Source: Paenibacillus baekrokdamisoli
GTDB lineage: Bacteria; Bacillota; Bacilli; Paenibacillales; Paenibacillaceae
DNA: 64,000 bases
Direction: 5' to 3'
Assembly (NCBI RefSeq): GCF_003945345.1
Contig: NZ_AP019308.1
Location: forward strand, 248,001 to 312,000
Both the position numbers and the translations under genes were made by a program. Below are positions 55,256-64,000 of this stretch, piece by piece (positions within the stretch are counted from its first letter, which is position 1; every line of letters starts with the position of its first letter). The notes under the pieces were generated by a model. The model had not been told where the DNA came from. It was given only the letters and a program-made list of their open reading frames with translations, and made no database searches.

Positions 55256-55275
55256 GTCCGAAAAAAGGTTGTTGG

Positions 55276-55304
55276 TTGACAGGGGCATGATGCCCTTATA
55301 CAGA
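55276..55304 (+). promoter_or_regulatory. Candidate promoter with an operator-like spacer palindrome
   Basis: TTGACA at 55276 and TACAGA at 55299 are 17 bases apart (TATACA at 55297 with spacing 15 is an alternative). The spacer holds the perfect palindrome GGGCATGATGCCC (55283-55295), in the position where a repressor or DNA-twisting activator would bind. It would drive the small gene at 55420. Confidence 0.45.
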
Positions 55305-55419
55305 ACACCTCGCAATGTTGTGTGCAGATCCCATAGCCTTGTTGCTTGTCGGAGGACTATGGCTGATTAGATTTATTAGTCTGGAAGTAGTTTCTGTTCA
55401 ATCCAAGGAGGGGATGCGT

Positions 55420-55509
55420 ATGAAAACAGAGCTCTTTATTTCATCATTATTAGAGACAGTGTGGGCTATGGTTGTCAGCTCAACTGCGGGAACTGTCCTG
55501 TCCCTGTGA
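55420..55509 (+). CDS. Candidate 29-residue hydrophobic peptide
   Basis: A short frame with a very strong ribosome site (AAGGAGGGG, seven bases ahead) encodes MKTELFISSLLETVWAMVVS followed by STAGTVLSL. It is mostly hydrophobic and could span a membrane once. It has its own promoter candidate upstream and a strong terminator 17 bases downstream, so it looks like a complete tiny gene. Type I toxin-like, signal or leader peptide are all possible; I recognise no family. Confidence 0.5.
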   Translation: MKTELFISSLLETVWAMVVSSTAGTVLSL

Positions 55510-55526
55510 GCCAATAAATTCATTAG

Positions 55527-55560
55527 AAAGCCCAAGTGGTATCCCACTTGGGCTTTAATT
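55527..55560 (+). terminator. Strong hairpin terminator after the small peptide gene
   Basis: AAAGCCCAAGTGG pairs perfectly with CCACTTGGGCTTT over a four-base loop; a short T-rich tract follows. Confidence 0.85.
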
Positions 55561-56235
55561 TTCTTAAGCGACTTACTTGCCATAACCATCTACCTAAGGT
55601 AACATGCAACAAACTTGTTCCTTGGGAGGTATTCCATTTGACCTTTTCGAATAGCTGTAATGTTGTACTCGAATCCCACCGCAGTTCGCTAGTCGGTCTT
55701 GAACTGGACGAAACACAAACGCAGATGCTCCTATCCATTACTCGAAAGCACTGCAAGCTTACTCTCGAGCACAGCCAAGCGAGTACATCTCTGGAGCGGC
55801 GGTGGGAGGTCATTGAAGAAATCCAGAGTTTACGAACATCAAGGGAGGCTTTCATCGGAATTCTGATATTTTTTTCAAGGCTATAGCCACGAACGAATCA
55901 GGTTATAACTTATGAAGATCTTGTGAACCTCTTGATATTTTGTTATCTAGATATTGGTACTATAACCGATAGGATGTAAATTTTTGCTAGACACTGTCTG
56001 GCCCAGCTAATACAATTCACTAGTATACTTGTCGAAATATAGGAGTTGAGGCTTGTGTAAACCATTTGTGGTTTCGGCAGATCGATTCAAATAGAATGTT
56101 TTGGAGGTGGGGTAACAATTGCATAAGGCGATTCCAATGAAACAGATGCGAGTTTCCTCAGAATTGGTTGACCCGGACGAATCTGCGCTCTTCATAATAT
56201 AAAATACATTCTCGGCAAGAGAGGTTGATTTCAAA
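55561..56235. other. Gene-free stretch before the IPT/TIG gene
   Basis: Open frames on both strands here have no ribosome site and no recognisable motif. One frame (55687-55870) has a helical, charged composition and might be a gene remnant. Nothing else is supported apart from the leader of the next gene. Confidence 0.4.
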
Positions 56236-59200
56236 ATGAAAGAGAAACAGAATATGAAAAGGATATCTACGATACTGATGAGTTTCTTGTTGTTGTTCCT
56301 TCCTGTGATACAGCTAGCTGTAGGCGAGAGTGCGGCCTTTGCGGCAACTGCGCCAGCGATTTCAAGCATTTCGCCGACGTCGGGTCCGACGTCCGGAGGC
56401 ACGACCGTCACGCTGACCGGTTCGAATCTGTTCGGTACAATGGCGGTGACGTTTGATGCAACGGAGGCGACGTCCTTTACCGTGGACTCGGCGACACAAA
56501 TTACGGCCATCGCCCCGCCAGGTAGTGCAGGAACTGTAGACGTAAGGGTAACGACGCTGGGCGGCACATCAGCGACATCGGCGGCGGACCAGTATACGTT
56601 CATAGCCGCGCCGACGATCACAAGCATTTCGCCGACGGCGGGTCCGACGTCCGGAGTCACGACCGTCATTTTGACCGGTACGAATCTGACTGGTGCAACA
56701 GCGGTGACGTTTGGTGCAACGGCGGCGACGGGCTTTACAGTAAATTCAGCAACGCAAATCACAGCAACGGCTCCGGCGGGCACGGGAACCGTAGACGTAA
56801 GGGTAACGACGACGGGCGGCACATCAGCGACATCGGCGGCGGACCAGTATACGTTCATAGCCGCGCCGACGATCACAAGCATTTCGCCGACGGCGGGTCC
56901 GACGTCCGGAGGCACGACCGTCACGTTGACCGGTACGAATCTGTCCGGTGCAACGGCGGTGACGTTTGGTGCAACGGCGGCGACGGGCTTTAGCGTAAAT
57001 TCGGCAACGCAAATCACAGCAACGGCACCGGCGGGCTCGGGAACCGTAGACGTAAGGGTAACGACGACGGGCGGCACATCCACGACATCGGCGGCGGACC
57101 AGTATACGTTCATAGCTGCGCCGACGATTACGGGCATTTCGCCGACGTCGGGACCGATGTCCGGAGGCACGAGCGTCACGTTGTTCGGTACGAATCTGTC
57201 CGGTGCAACGGCGGTGACGTTTGGTGCAACGGCGGCGACGGGCTTTACCGTAAATTCAGCAACGCAAATCACAGCAACGGCTCCGGCGGGCTCGGGAACC
57301 GTAGACGTAAGGGTAACGACGACGGGCGGCACATCCGCGACATCGGCGGCGGACCAGTATACGTTCATAGCTGCGCCGACGATTACGAGCATTTCGCCGA
57401 CGTCGGGTCCGACATCCGGAGGCACGACCGTCACGTTGACCGGTACGAATCTGTCCGGTGCAACGGCGGTGACGTTTGGTGCAACGGCGGCGACGGGCTT
57501 TACCGTAAATTCGGCAACGCAAATCACAGCAACGGCTCCGGCGGGTAGTGCGGGAACCGTAGACGTAAGGGTAACGACGACGGGCGGCACATCAGCGACA
57601 TCGGCGGCGGACCAGTATACGTTCATAGCTGCGCCGACGATTACGAGCATTTCGCCGACGTCGGGTCCGACATCCGGAGGCACGAGCGTCACGTTGACCG
57701 GTACGAATCTGTCCGGTGCAACGGCGGTGACGTTTGGTGCAACGGCGGCGACGTCCTTTACCGTAAATTCAGCAACGCAAATCACAGCAACGGCTCCGGT
57801 GGGCTCGGGAACCGTAGACGTACGGGTAACGACGCCTGGCGGCACATCCGCGACATCGGCGGCAGACCAGTATACGTTCACAGCTGCTCCGACGATTACG
57901 AGCATTTCGCCGACGTCGGGTCCGACATCCGGAGGCACGAGCGTCACGTTGACCGGTACGAATCTGTCCGGTGCAACGGCGGTGACGTTTGGTGCGACGG
58001 CAGCGACGTCCTTTACAGTAGACTCGGCGACACAGATCACGGCTATCGCTCCGGCGGGCTCGGGAACCGTAGACGTAAGGGTAACGACGACGGGCGGCAC
58101 ATCAGCGACATCGGCGGCGGACCAGTATACGTTCATAGCTGCGCCGACGATTACGAGCATTTCGCCGACGTCGGGTCCGACGTCCGGAGGCACGACCGTC
58201 ACGTTGATCGGTACGAATCTGTCCGGTGCAACGGCGGTGACGTTTGGTGCAACGGCGGCGACGTCCTTTACCGTAAATTCAGCAACGCAAATCACAGCAA
58301 CGGCTCCGGTGGGCTCGGGAACCGTAGACGTACGGGTAACGACGCCTGGCGGCACATCCGCGACATCGGCGGCAGACCAGTATACGTTCACAGCTGCTCC
58401 GACGATTACGAGCATTTCGCCGACGTCGGGTCCGACGTCCGGAGGCACGACCGTCACGTTGATCGGTACGAATCTGTCCGGTGCAACGGCGGTGACGTTT
58501 GGTGCAACGGCGGCGACGGGCTTTACCGTAAATTCGGCAACGCAAATCACAGCAACGGCTCCGGCTGGTAGTGCGGGAACCGTAGACGTAAGGGTAACGA
58601 CGACGGGCGGCACATCCACGACATCGGCGGCGGACCAGTTTACGTACATAGCCGCGCCGACGATTACAAGCATTTCGCCGTCGTCGGGTCCGACGTCCGG
58701 AGGCACGAGCGTCACGTTGACCGGTACGAATCTGTCCGGTGCAACGGCGGTGACGTTTGGTGCAACGGCGGCGACGTCCTTTACAGTAGACTCGGCGACA
58801 CAGATCACAGCAACGGCTCCGGCGGGCTCGGGAACCGTAGACGTAAAGGTAACGACGACGGGCGGCATATCCGCGACATCGGCGGCGGACCAGTATACGT
58901 TCATAGCTGCGCCGACGATTACGAGCATTTCGCCGACGTCGGGTCCGACGTCCGGAGGCACGACCGTCACGTTGATCGGTACGAATCTGTCCGGTGCAAC
59001 GGCGGTGACGTTTGGTGCAACGGCGGCGACGTCCTTTACCGTAAATTCAGCAACGCAAATCACAGCAACGGCTCCGGTGGGCTCGGGAACCGTAGACGTA
59101 AGGGTAACGACGACGGGCGGCACATCAGCGACATCGGCGGCGGACCAGTATACGTACATAGCTGCGCCGACGATTACGAGCATTTCGCCGACGTCGGGTC

Positions 59201-60996
59201 CGACATCCGGAGGCACGAGCGTCACGTTGACCGGTTCGAATCTGTCTGGTGCAACCGCGGTGACGTTTGGTGCAACGGCGGCGACGTCCTTTACAGTAGA
59301 CTCGGCAACACAGATCACGGCTATCGCTCCGGCGGGCTCGGGAACCGTAGACGTAAGGGTAACGACGACGGGCGGCACATCCGCGACATCGGCGGCGGAC
59401 CAGTATACGTATGTTGTTCTGACGTATACGATCAGCCCGTTGTCGGATGAGACGCTTAATGCGCAGACAGCGGACTATGCATCGGGGACGCAGGAAACGA
59501 AAACGGTGACGGTGACGAGAACGGGAACCGGCGACTTGGCGAACTTGGTGACAACGCTAGGCGGAACGAACGCAAGCAGCTTTACGATTACGCAGCCAAC
59601 GGCGACAACGCTTAATAGCGGGACGCTGTCCACGACCTTTACAGTAAAAGCGAATGACGGACTCGCCGCAGGGACGTATACAGCTACGGTAACGGTGTCG
59701 GCCGTTGGCATTACGCCGGTAACCTTTACGGTAACGCAGGTTGTTAATAGTAGGAATAGTGGCGGGACTGGTGGTAGTCCAACTTCTCCGGATGCTCTAA
59801 AACATTTGGATATCGACCAAAACGGCATTATGATTGACTCGGATACAATTGACACCCGTAAGCCGTCCGTCGCTCTTGAAGTTACACCAAAAGACGGCGT
59901 TGCCTATATCAAATTACCGGTAAGCCTATTAACCGAGTTTGTGGAGAAAAACGCCACTTTTTTCATCGAGATTAAGACGCCTTACAGCAGCTACAAGATT
60001 CCCGCCAATCTGGCATCGCTCATTCCGGGGCTGCAGGATTTGCTTAAGAAGAATGGGCTCAAAGCCGAGGATATCAGCTTCAAGATCACTTTGACCGATA
60101 AGTCTGGTGACAAGGACATTCAAGCGGCGGTTGCAAGCGGGTTGCCAAAGGGCCAAGTATTGGGCGCGATTGTGGATTTCAGCATCTCGATCATTAACAC
60201 CAAGACAGGACAGGTGATCGGAACAGCGGACAAGTTCAGCAGTGCGCTGACGCGAATCATCCCGATGCCAAAGAACATGAAAGATATGCCGGAGCAATGG
60301 GGTGTGTTTCGTTATAACGATACGACAAGGAAGTTTGAGTTTGTATCCGCGAAGAAAGTGTTGATCGATGGCGCATGGTACGTGTCGATCAACTCTTATT
60401 CCAATAGCGTGTACGTCGTGGCACAAAATCCGGTGAGTTTTGCCGATACGTTTAAACATTGGAGCAAAGCATTCGTAGAGCTGGCTGCAGCGAAAGGACT
60501 CGTTGAAGGAGTTGGCGACGGGAAATATAACCCTGACAAAGCCATAACGAGAGCGGAATTTACCGTCATGATAGTCCGAACCTTGGGACGCAGCGGATCT
60601 GTCGGCAATGCAGCACCATATGTAGATGTAAAGCAAGGCGCATGGTACTTCGATGAGGTAGCCAAAGCGAAGGAGCTTGGACTGCTCGGCTTCACGACTG
60701 GTACGAGCTTCAAGCCTGATCAACCGCTAACCCGCGAGGAAATGGCGAGCATTTTGGCGGCCGTGATTAATCTTGAAAAGTCGTCGATTGCAAAGGGTTC
60801 TGTTAACCTGAACGGCTACAAAGATATCGGAAGCGTGGACGCGGCTTATTTGGAGGATGTTCGCACAATGGTTACCCTTCAAATTATGAACGGTACAAGC
60901 GCGAATACGTTCGATCCGAAGGGCGAGACGACACGCGCACAAGCGGCGGTTGTGTTCATCAGAATGCTGCAAACGCTAGGTTCAATCGATAGATAA
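56236..60996 (+). CDS. SLH-anchored surface protein with 12 IPT/TIG repeats
   Basis: A 1,586-residue exported protein. A signal peptide (about 1-37; LMSFLLLFLPVIQLAVG, cleavage after AFA) is followed by 12 IPT/TIG Ig-like repeats of 84-85 residues (about 43-1056). Each has ISPTSGPTSGGTTVTLTGTN, then GTVDVRVTTTGGTSATSAAD near its end. A further beta-sandwich (about 1060-1170) and a cysteine-free linker region with a unique alpha/beta module (about 1185-1395) precede three SLH domains (about 1400-1586). It would extend from the wall as a long stalk, perhaps for adhesion or glycan binding. The repeat DNA is clearly GC-richer than its surroundings. Confidence 0.92.
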   Translation: MKEKQNMKRISTILMSFLLLFLPVIQLAVGESAAFAATAPAISSISPTSGPTSGGTTVTLTGSNLFGTMAVTFDATEATSFTVDSATQITAIAPPGSAGTVDVRVTTLGGTSATSAADQYTFIAAPTITSISPTAGPTSGVTTVILTGTNLTGATAVTFGATAATGFTVNSATQITATAPAGTGTVDVRVTTTGGTSATSAADQYTFIAAPTITSISPTAGPTSGGTTVTLTGTNLSGATAVTFGATAATGFSVNSATQITATAPAGSGTVDVRVTTTGGTSTTSAADQYTFIAAPTITGISPTSGPMSGGTSVTLFGTNLSGATAVTFGATAATGFTVNSATQITATAPAGSGTVDVRVTTTGGTSATSAADQYTFIAAPTITSISPTSGPTSGGTTVTLTGTNLSGATAVTFGATAATGFTVNSATQITATAPAGSAGTVDVRVTTTGGTSATSAADQYTFIAAPTITSISPTSGPTSGGTSVTLTGTNLSGATAVTFGATAATSFTVNSATQITATAPVGSGTVDVRVTTPGGTSATSAADQYTFTAAPTITSISPTSGPTSGGTSVTLTGTNLSGATAVTFGATAATSFTVDSATQITAIAPAGSGTVDVRVTTTGGTSATSAADQYTFIAAPTITSISPTSGPTSGGTTVTLIGTNLSGATAVTFGATAATSFTVNSATQITATAPVGSGTVDVRVTTPGGTSATSAADQYTFTAAPTITSISPTSGPTSGGTTVTLIGTNLSGATAVTFGATAATGFTVNSATQITATAPAGSAGTVDVRVTTTGGTSTTSAADQFTYIAAPTITSISPSSGPTSGGTSVTLTGTNLSGATAVTFGATAATSFTVDSATQITATAPAGSGTVDVKVTTTGGISATSAADQYTFIAAPTITSISPTSGPTSGGTTVTLIGTNLSGATAVTFGATAATSFTVNSATQITATAPVGSGTVDVRVTTTGGTSATSAADQYTYIAAPTITSISPTSGPTSGGTSVTLTGSNLSGATAVTFGATAATSFTVDSATQITAIAPAGSGTVDVRVTTTGGTSATSAADQYTYVVLTYTISPLSDETLNAQTADYASGTQETKTVTVTRTGTGDLANLVTTLGGTNASSFTITQPTATTLNSGTLSTTFTVKANDGLAAGTYTATVTVSAVGITPVTFTVTQVVNSRNSGGTGGSPTSPDALKHLDIDQNGIMIDSDTIDTRKPSVALEVTPKDGVAYIKLPVSLLTEFVEKNATFFIEIKTPYSSYKIPANLASLIPGLQDLLKKNGLKAEDISFKITLTDKSGDKDIQAAVASGLPKGQVLGAIVDFSISIINTKTGQVIGTADKFSSALTRIIPMPKNMKDMPEQWGVFRYNDTTRKFEFVSAKKVLIDGAWYVSINSYSNSVYVVAQNPVSFADTFKHWSKAFVELAAAKGLVEGVGDGKYNPDKAITRAEFTVMIVRTLGRSGSVGNAAPYVDVKQGAWYFDEVAKAKELGLLGFTTGTSFKPDQPLTREEMASILAAVINLEKSSIAKGSVNLNGYKDIGSVDAAYLEDVRTMVTLQIMNGTSANTFDPKGETTRAQAAVVFIRMLQTLGSIDR
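56362..59403 (+). repeat. Twelve tandem ~253-bp IPT/TIG-coding repeats
   Basis: Units of 252-255 bp are repeated in frame; internal units are largely identical, with alternating variants (TGACCGG/TGATCGG; GGCTTTACC/TCCTTTACC; AATTCAGC/GACTCGGC). The variants are shuffled among units, a sign of recombination or gene conversion. The repeats leave a long open frame on the opposite strand that I regard as an artefact. Confidence 0.93.
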
Positions 60997-61007
60997 GATT
61001 CATGCAC

Positions 61008-61047
61008 AAACCCGCTTGAGCAGAGATAAATCTGTTTAGGCGGGTTT
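61008..61047 (+). terminator. Terminator after the IPT/TIG gene
   Basis: AAACCCGC pairs with GCGGGTTT, with inner CAGA/TCTG pairing. The tail is TATCC rather than a long T-run. Confidence 0.65.
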
Positions 61048-61080
61048 ATCCATGTCAATGGTAGTGAAACCGATCACTGC

Positions 61081-61121
<41 letters not shown>

Positions 61122-61699
61122 ACATTCCATACGGAACAACTTTAGCCGCATTGAAGACAGCGATCACGCAAGCAACGAATGCAACGTTTGAAATCTACGA
61201 AGCAGACGGAACAACCGTAGCTACAGTATTAGCGTCGGGTAAGAAAGTCATTGTTACAGCACAAGATGGATTAACGAAGGTAACGTATACTGTGAGTGTG
61301 AATGCAGCACCATCAAATGGTGGAAGCGGTGACGGTTCAGCAACACCAATAGTACCGATACCAACAGTAGTTCCAACTCCAACACCTTTAAAAGCAAGTG
61401 GCATTATTTACGGTTACTTGGATGGAACGTTCAAACCGAATCAGACGATCTCCAGAGCGGAAATAGTGGCTATGCTTTCAAAAGTAATCAACACTACTTT
61501 TGTAAAAAGTGCTAAGTTCAATGATGTTGCGGGTCACTGGGCAGAAGCTGAGATTGATACGTTATCCGATATGGGTATTGTAAAAGGTGCAGCGGATGGT
61601 TCATTCAAACCAAATGCTAGTGCTACGAGATTCGAGTCGTTACTCATGGTCTTACGAATGCTAAATATCAGTCTTGGTCTTTCGTTAGACATAGAGTAG
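61122..61699 (+). pseudogene. 3' remnant of an SLH surface-protein gene
   Basis: The frame reads NIPYGTTLAALKTAITQATN, an Ig-like domain common in secreted SLH proteins, then a Pro-Thr linker and two SLH domains ending LGLSLDIE. The 5' end with signal peptide is missing; translation from the ATG at 61052 would read through tRNA sequence, and no ribosome site is present. The SLH part is nearly the same as in the 19.3-21.7 kb gene, but the first SLH domain is deleted. Confidence 0.78.
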
Positions 61700-61715
61700 T
61701 CGTTCCAAGTTACTT

Positions 61716-61755
61716 AAATACGGTAGGTACTGGTAATAAAGTATCTGCCGTATTT
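61716..61755 (+). terminator. Terminator after the SLH remnant
   Basis: AAATACGG pairs with CCGTATTT. The inner GTAGGTACT...AGTATCT part matches the terminator after the SLH/LRR gene at 21.7 kb, so the 3' flank was copied with the gene end. Confidence 0.7.
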
Positions 61756-61794
61756 TATATTTACCAATATTTATGGGGTAGTGAAACCAACCAA

Positions 61795-61855
61795 GGTGGG
61801 AGAGCGCTTCGCTGGCGGCGAAGAGGTCAGCAGTTCGATCCTGCTAGGGCCCCCA
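61795..61855 (+). pseudogene. tRNA-Ala fragment lacking its 5' end
   Basis: From GGTGGGAGAGC of the D-arm through an intact anticodon arm (CTTCG/CGAAG, loop CTGGCGG, anticodon GGC) and T-arm (AGCAG/CTGCT) to GGGCCCCCA. The acceptor 5' strand and first half of the D-arm are missing; instead GGTAGTGAAACC (61777-61788) precedes it, as it does before the fragment at 61084. It cannot fold as a tRNA. Confidence 0.8.
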
Positions 61856-61888
61856 ATAAAAAGCAACCCCTTGGGGCTGCTTTTTATT
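61855..61888 (+). terminator. Terminator after the tRNA-Ala fragment
   Basis: AATAAAAAGCA pairs with TGCTTTTTATT around a CCCC/GGGG inner stem, typical of tRNA operon ends. From 61889 to 62181 there is only AT-rich sequence with no supported gene. Confidence 0.85.
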
Positions 61889-62181
61889 GGGATGCAAATC
61901 GAAACAAACTGGAGTGCTAAGGTTGTCATCTTAGAGCAACCGAACTACACTACTTTAATTGTTTGAGTGTTTATATTGGAAATTTTTTTCATTTATCGGA
62001 TGAAAATATAAAGGTATATGTAGGGAAATGTCGAATAGATCCCAGATCCGCATAAACTTAGTTCTTAGATCACAAAAGAATAATGAAAATGAGCACTACT
62101 TAACTACTATTTTTACATATTCAAAGTCGCCATTTTTAAAATTGCGCCTGAATATTATTCGATTTTATGGAGGGCAATAAT

Positions 62182-64000
62182 GTGCGGAAAGAAATTAACA
62201 AATCTATCGCTTTTTTTCTATTTTTATTTGTAATCGTTTTTAGTGTGAACCCAGGCATTGTATACGCCTTACCCGGCGGTAGCGGCACAGGGGATGGTAC
62301 CTATGATTTCGCTGGATCTTTAGGGGCTACGGACAGTAATGGACCGGGATTTAGAACTTTGGGCAATAAGTGGGGGGTTAGTAATGCAGTAGCGCTTTCC
62401 GGAACGCAACTCTATAGTACGAATTCGACTCTTGGAGGTTCCGTAACTACCATATTGAGAGCAGAAGGAGGCGCAGTAAACAAAACCTTTACTTTTAAAG
62501 ACTTAGGAATTAGCGCTTATAATTCTACTCGTACTCTTGCTGTTTTTACTGTTGTTTTGAAAGATATAACGGATACACAGATTGGGACAGCAAAAACGTT
62601 GTCTTCCAATTACGCCCTCACTACTTCAATTACACAAATGAGTACTATTCTAAATGGCGGCACTCCATACAATATTGATAACGTAGCTTCAATTACAATT
62701 ACGGCGCAATATTTAACTTCAGCACAAACGGACTTAAATTTCGAAAATATCACTGTTGCCAATATTAGTGCTCTCGACATCACGGCGCCGACGTTGTCCG
62801 GCGTCGGGACGAGCGTATTGACGCCGAACACGTTAGCAGCGACAAGTAACGAGAACGGCACGCTGTATTTGGTCTTGAAATCGGCAACGATCACGAACAA
62901 AGCGAGCTTAGACGCGGAAGTTTCCAGCAGCCGAGGCACCAGCGTAGCGGCGACGGCCGCAAGCGCCGCGGCGATCCCGACCACGGGATTAACGGCTGGA
63001 ACCTATGTAGTCTATGCGGTCGATGCAGCAGGAAATGTCTCTACGAAATCAGTAGACGTAACCCTGACCAATCCGGACATCACCGCCCCAACGTTGTCGG
63101 GTGTAGGAACGAGCGTATTGACGCCGAACACGTTGGCAGCGACAAGCAATGAAAACGGCACGCTGTATTTGGTCCTGAAATCGGCAACGATCACGAACAA
63201 AGCGAGCTTAGACGCGGAAGTTTCCAGCAGCCGAGGCACCAGCGTAGCGGCGACGGCCGCAAGCGCCGCGGCGATCCCGACCACGGGATTAACGGCTGGA
63301 ACCTATGTAGTCTATGCGGTCGATGCAGCAGGAAACGTCTCTACGAAATCAGCAGACGTAACCCTGACCAATCCGGACATCACCGCCCCAACGTTGTCGG
63401 GTGTAGAAACGAGCGTCGTAACGCCAAACACGTTGGCAGCGACAAGCAATGAAAACGGCACGCTGTATTTGGTCTTGAAATCGGCAACGATCACGAACAA
63501 AGCGAGCTTAGATGCGGAAGTTTCCAGCAGCCGAGGCACCAGCGTCGCAGCGACAGCCGCAAGCGCCGCGGCGATCCCGACCACGGGATTAACGGCTGGA
63601 ACCTATGTAGTCTATGCGGTCGATGCGTCAGGTAACGTATCCGCGGCGACCGCGGACATAACCCTGACCAATCCGGACATCACCGCCCCAACTTTGTCGG
63701 GTGTAGGAACGAGCGTATTGACGCCGAACACGTTGGCAGCGACAAGCAATGAAAACGGCACGCTGTATTTGGTCCTGAAATCGGCAACGATCACGAACAA
63801 AGCGAGCTTAGACGCGGAAGTTTCCAGCAGCCGAGGCACCAGCGTAGCGGCGACGGCCGCAAGCGCCGCGGCGATCCCGACCACGGGATTAACGGCTGGA
63901 ACCTATGTAGTCTATGCGGTCGATGCAGCAGGAAACGTCTCTACGAAATCAGCAGACGTAACCCTGACCAATCCGGACATCACCGCCCCAACGTTGTCGG
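62182..64000 (+). CDS. Secreted repeat protein, 5' part (runs off the window)
   Basis: At least 606 codons are open to the window edge. The GTG start has GGAGGG seven bases upstream; the overlapping ATG one base earlier hits a stop soon. A signal peptide (about 1-33; FFLFLFVIVFSVNPGIVYA) leads to a unique beta-rich domain (about 34-195), then tandem 100-residue Ig-like repeats beginning DITAPTLSGVGTSVLTPNTL. Each has GTYVVYAVDAAGNVSTKS at its end. By analogy with the neighbours, C-terminal SLH domains are expected beyond the window. Confidence 0.85.
   Translation, partial: MRKEINKSIAFFLFLFVIVFSVNPGIVYALPGGSGTGDGTYDFAGSLGATDSNGPGFRTLGNKWGVSNAVALSGTQLYSTNSTLGGSVTTILRAEGGAVNKTFTFKDLGISAYNSTRTLAVFTVVLKDITDTQIGTAKTLSSNYALTTSITQMSTILNGGTPYNIDNVASITITAQYLTSAQTDLNFENITVANISALDITAPTLSGVGTSVLTPNTLAATSNENGTLYLVLKSATITNKASLDAEVSSSRGTSVAATAASAAAIPTTGLTAGTYVVYAVDAAGNVSTKSVDVTLTNPDITAPTLSGVGTSVLTPNTLAATSNENGTLYLVLKSATITNKASLDAEVSSSRGTSVAATAASAAAIPTTGLTAGTYVVYAVDAAGNVSTKSADVTLTNPDITAPTLSGVETSVVTPNTLAATSNENGTLYLVLKSATITNKASLDAEVSSSRGTSVAATAASAAAIPTTGLTAGTYVVYAVDASGNVSAATADITLTNPDITAPTLSGVGTSVLTPNTLAATSNENGTLYLVLKSATITNKASLDAEVSSSRGTSVAATAASAAAIPTTGLTAGTYVVYAVDAAGNVSTKSADVTLTNPDITAPTLS
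62776..64000 (+). repeat. Tandem 300-bp coding repeats, at least four units
   Basis: Units start at 62776, 63076, 63376, 63676 and 63976, exactly 300 bp apart. They differ by only a handful of bases, mostly silent or clustered (for example AGTCGTAAC for AGTATTGAC in unit 3, and TCCGCGGCGACC at the end of unit 3). Such closeness points to recent expansion or gene conversion. Confidence 0.95.

Noticed and set aside
55523-55886. Overlapping open frames on both strands after the small peptide gene
   Set aside because: Neither has a start signal or recognisable motif; at most an eroded remnant.
56007-59378. 1,123-codon open frame on the minus strand across the IPT/TIG repeats
   Set aside because: It is the mirror of GC-rich tandem repeats that happen to lack antisense stops; it has no ribosome site, and its repeat period is that of the plus-strand gene with clear signal peptide and SLH domains.
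56362-59403. CRISPR array
   Set aside because: The repeats are about 253 bp, in frame and directly adjacent without spacers; there are no cas genes.
61795-61855. Functional tRNA-Ala
   Set aside because: It lacks the 5' acceptor strand and half of the D-arm.

Overview
The window looks like chromosomal DNA of a Paenibacillus-type Firmicute. The evidence is repeated S-layer-homology (SLH) surface proteins, CUT1 sugar ABC transporters paired with AraC-type regulators, many glycoside hydrolases, strong AGGAGG-type ribosome sites with GTG and TTG starts, and Bacillus-like NamA. The assignment rests on gene content only.

From 1 to 12.8 kb lie the end of a sugar ABC permease, an uncharacterised TIM-barrel-like protein translationally coupled to a GH36 alpha-galactosidase, an aldo/keto reductase, a 1,639-residue SLH/DUF4838 protein and a stalk-domain protein. 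From 12.8 to 19 kb lie a LysR/namA divergent pair, a DinB-like gene, and a TetR gene facing a kynureninase plus amino-acid permease operon with two matching operator palindromes. From 19 to 25 kb there is an SLH leucine-rich-repeat protein, a HAD nucleotidase, and an AraC regulator divergent from a GH29 fucosidase. From 25 to 37 kb is a complete glycan uptake and degradation cluster: membrane AraC sensor, two permeases, lipoprotein binding protein, GH3 and GH38. From 37 to 47.6 kb lie an AraC/PhyH pair, a GGDEF protein, a P-loop kinase-like gene, a serine hydrolase, the kduI-deoR-kduD operon, another AraC gene and a nucleoside hydrolase.

From 47.7 to 54.2 kb the sequence becomes visibly AT-rich and decayed. 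It holds a thioredoxin-like gene whose first 180 bp are duplicated 3.6 kb downstream. Between the copies sit an RNA-ligase-like gene, two small proteins, a broken small membrane gene and a dead ISL3 transposase. A TetR gene, a frameshifted SDR and a frameshifted GNAT gene follow.

From 54.2 kb to the end is a surface-protein region sown with tRNA-Ala sequence: one intact tRNA-Ala(GGC), one chimeric copy interrupted in the T-loop, and two fragments, one fused to an SLH gene remnant. Between and beside them are a 12-repeat IPT/TIG SLH protein and, running off the window, a secreted protein made of near-identical 300-bp repeats.

A 160-bp imperfect palindrome occurs in three near-complete copies and one half copy in intergenic DNA. 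The sugar genes form at least three separately regulated units: alpha-galactoside, fucose/mannose-type glycan, and pectin-derived uronate. This suits a plant- or soil-associated polysaccharide degrader. All function calls are from motif reading only; no database search was possible.
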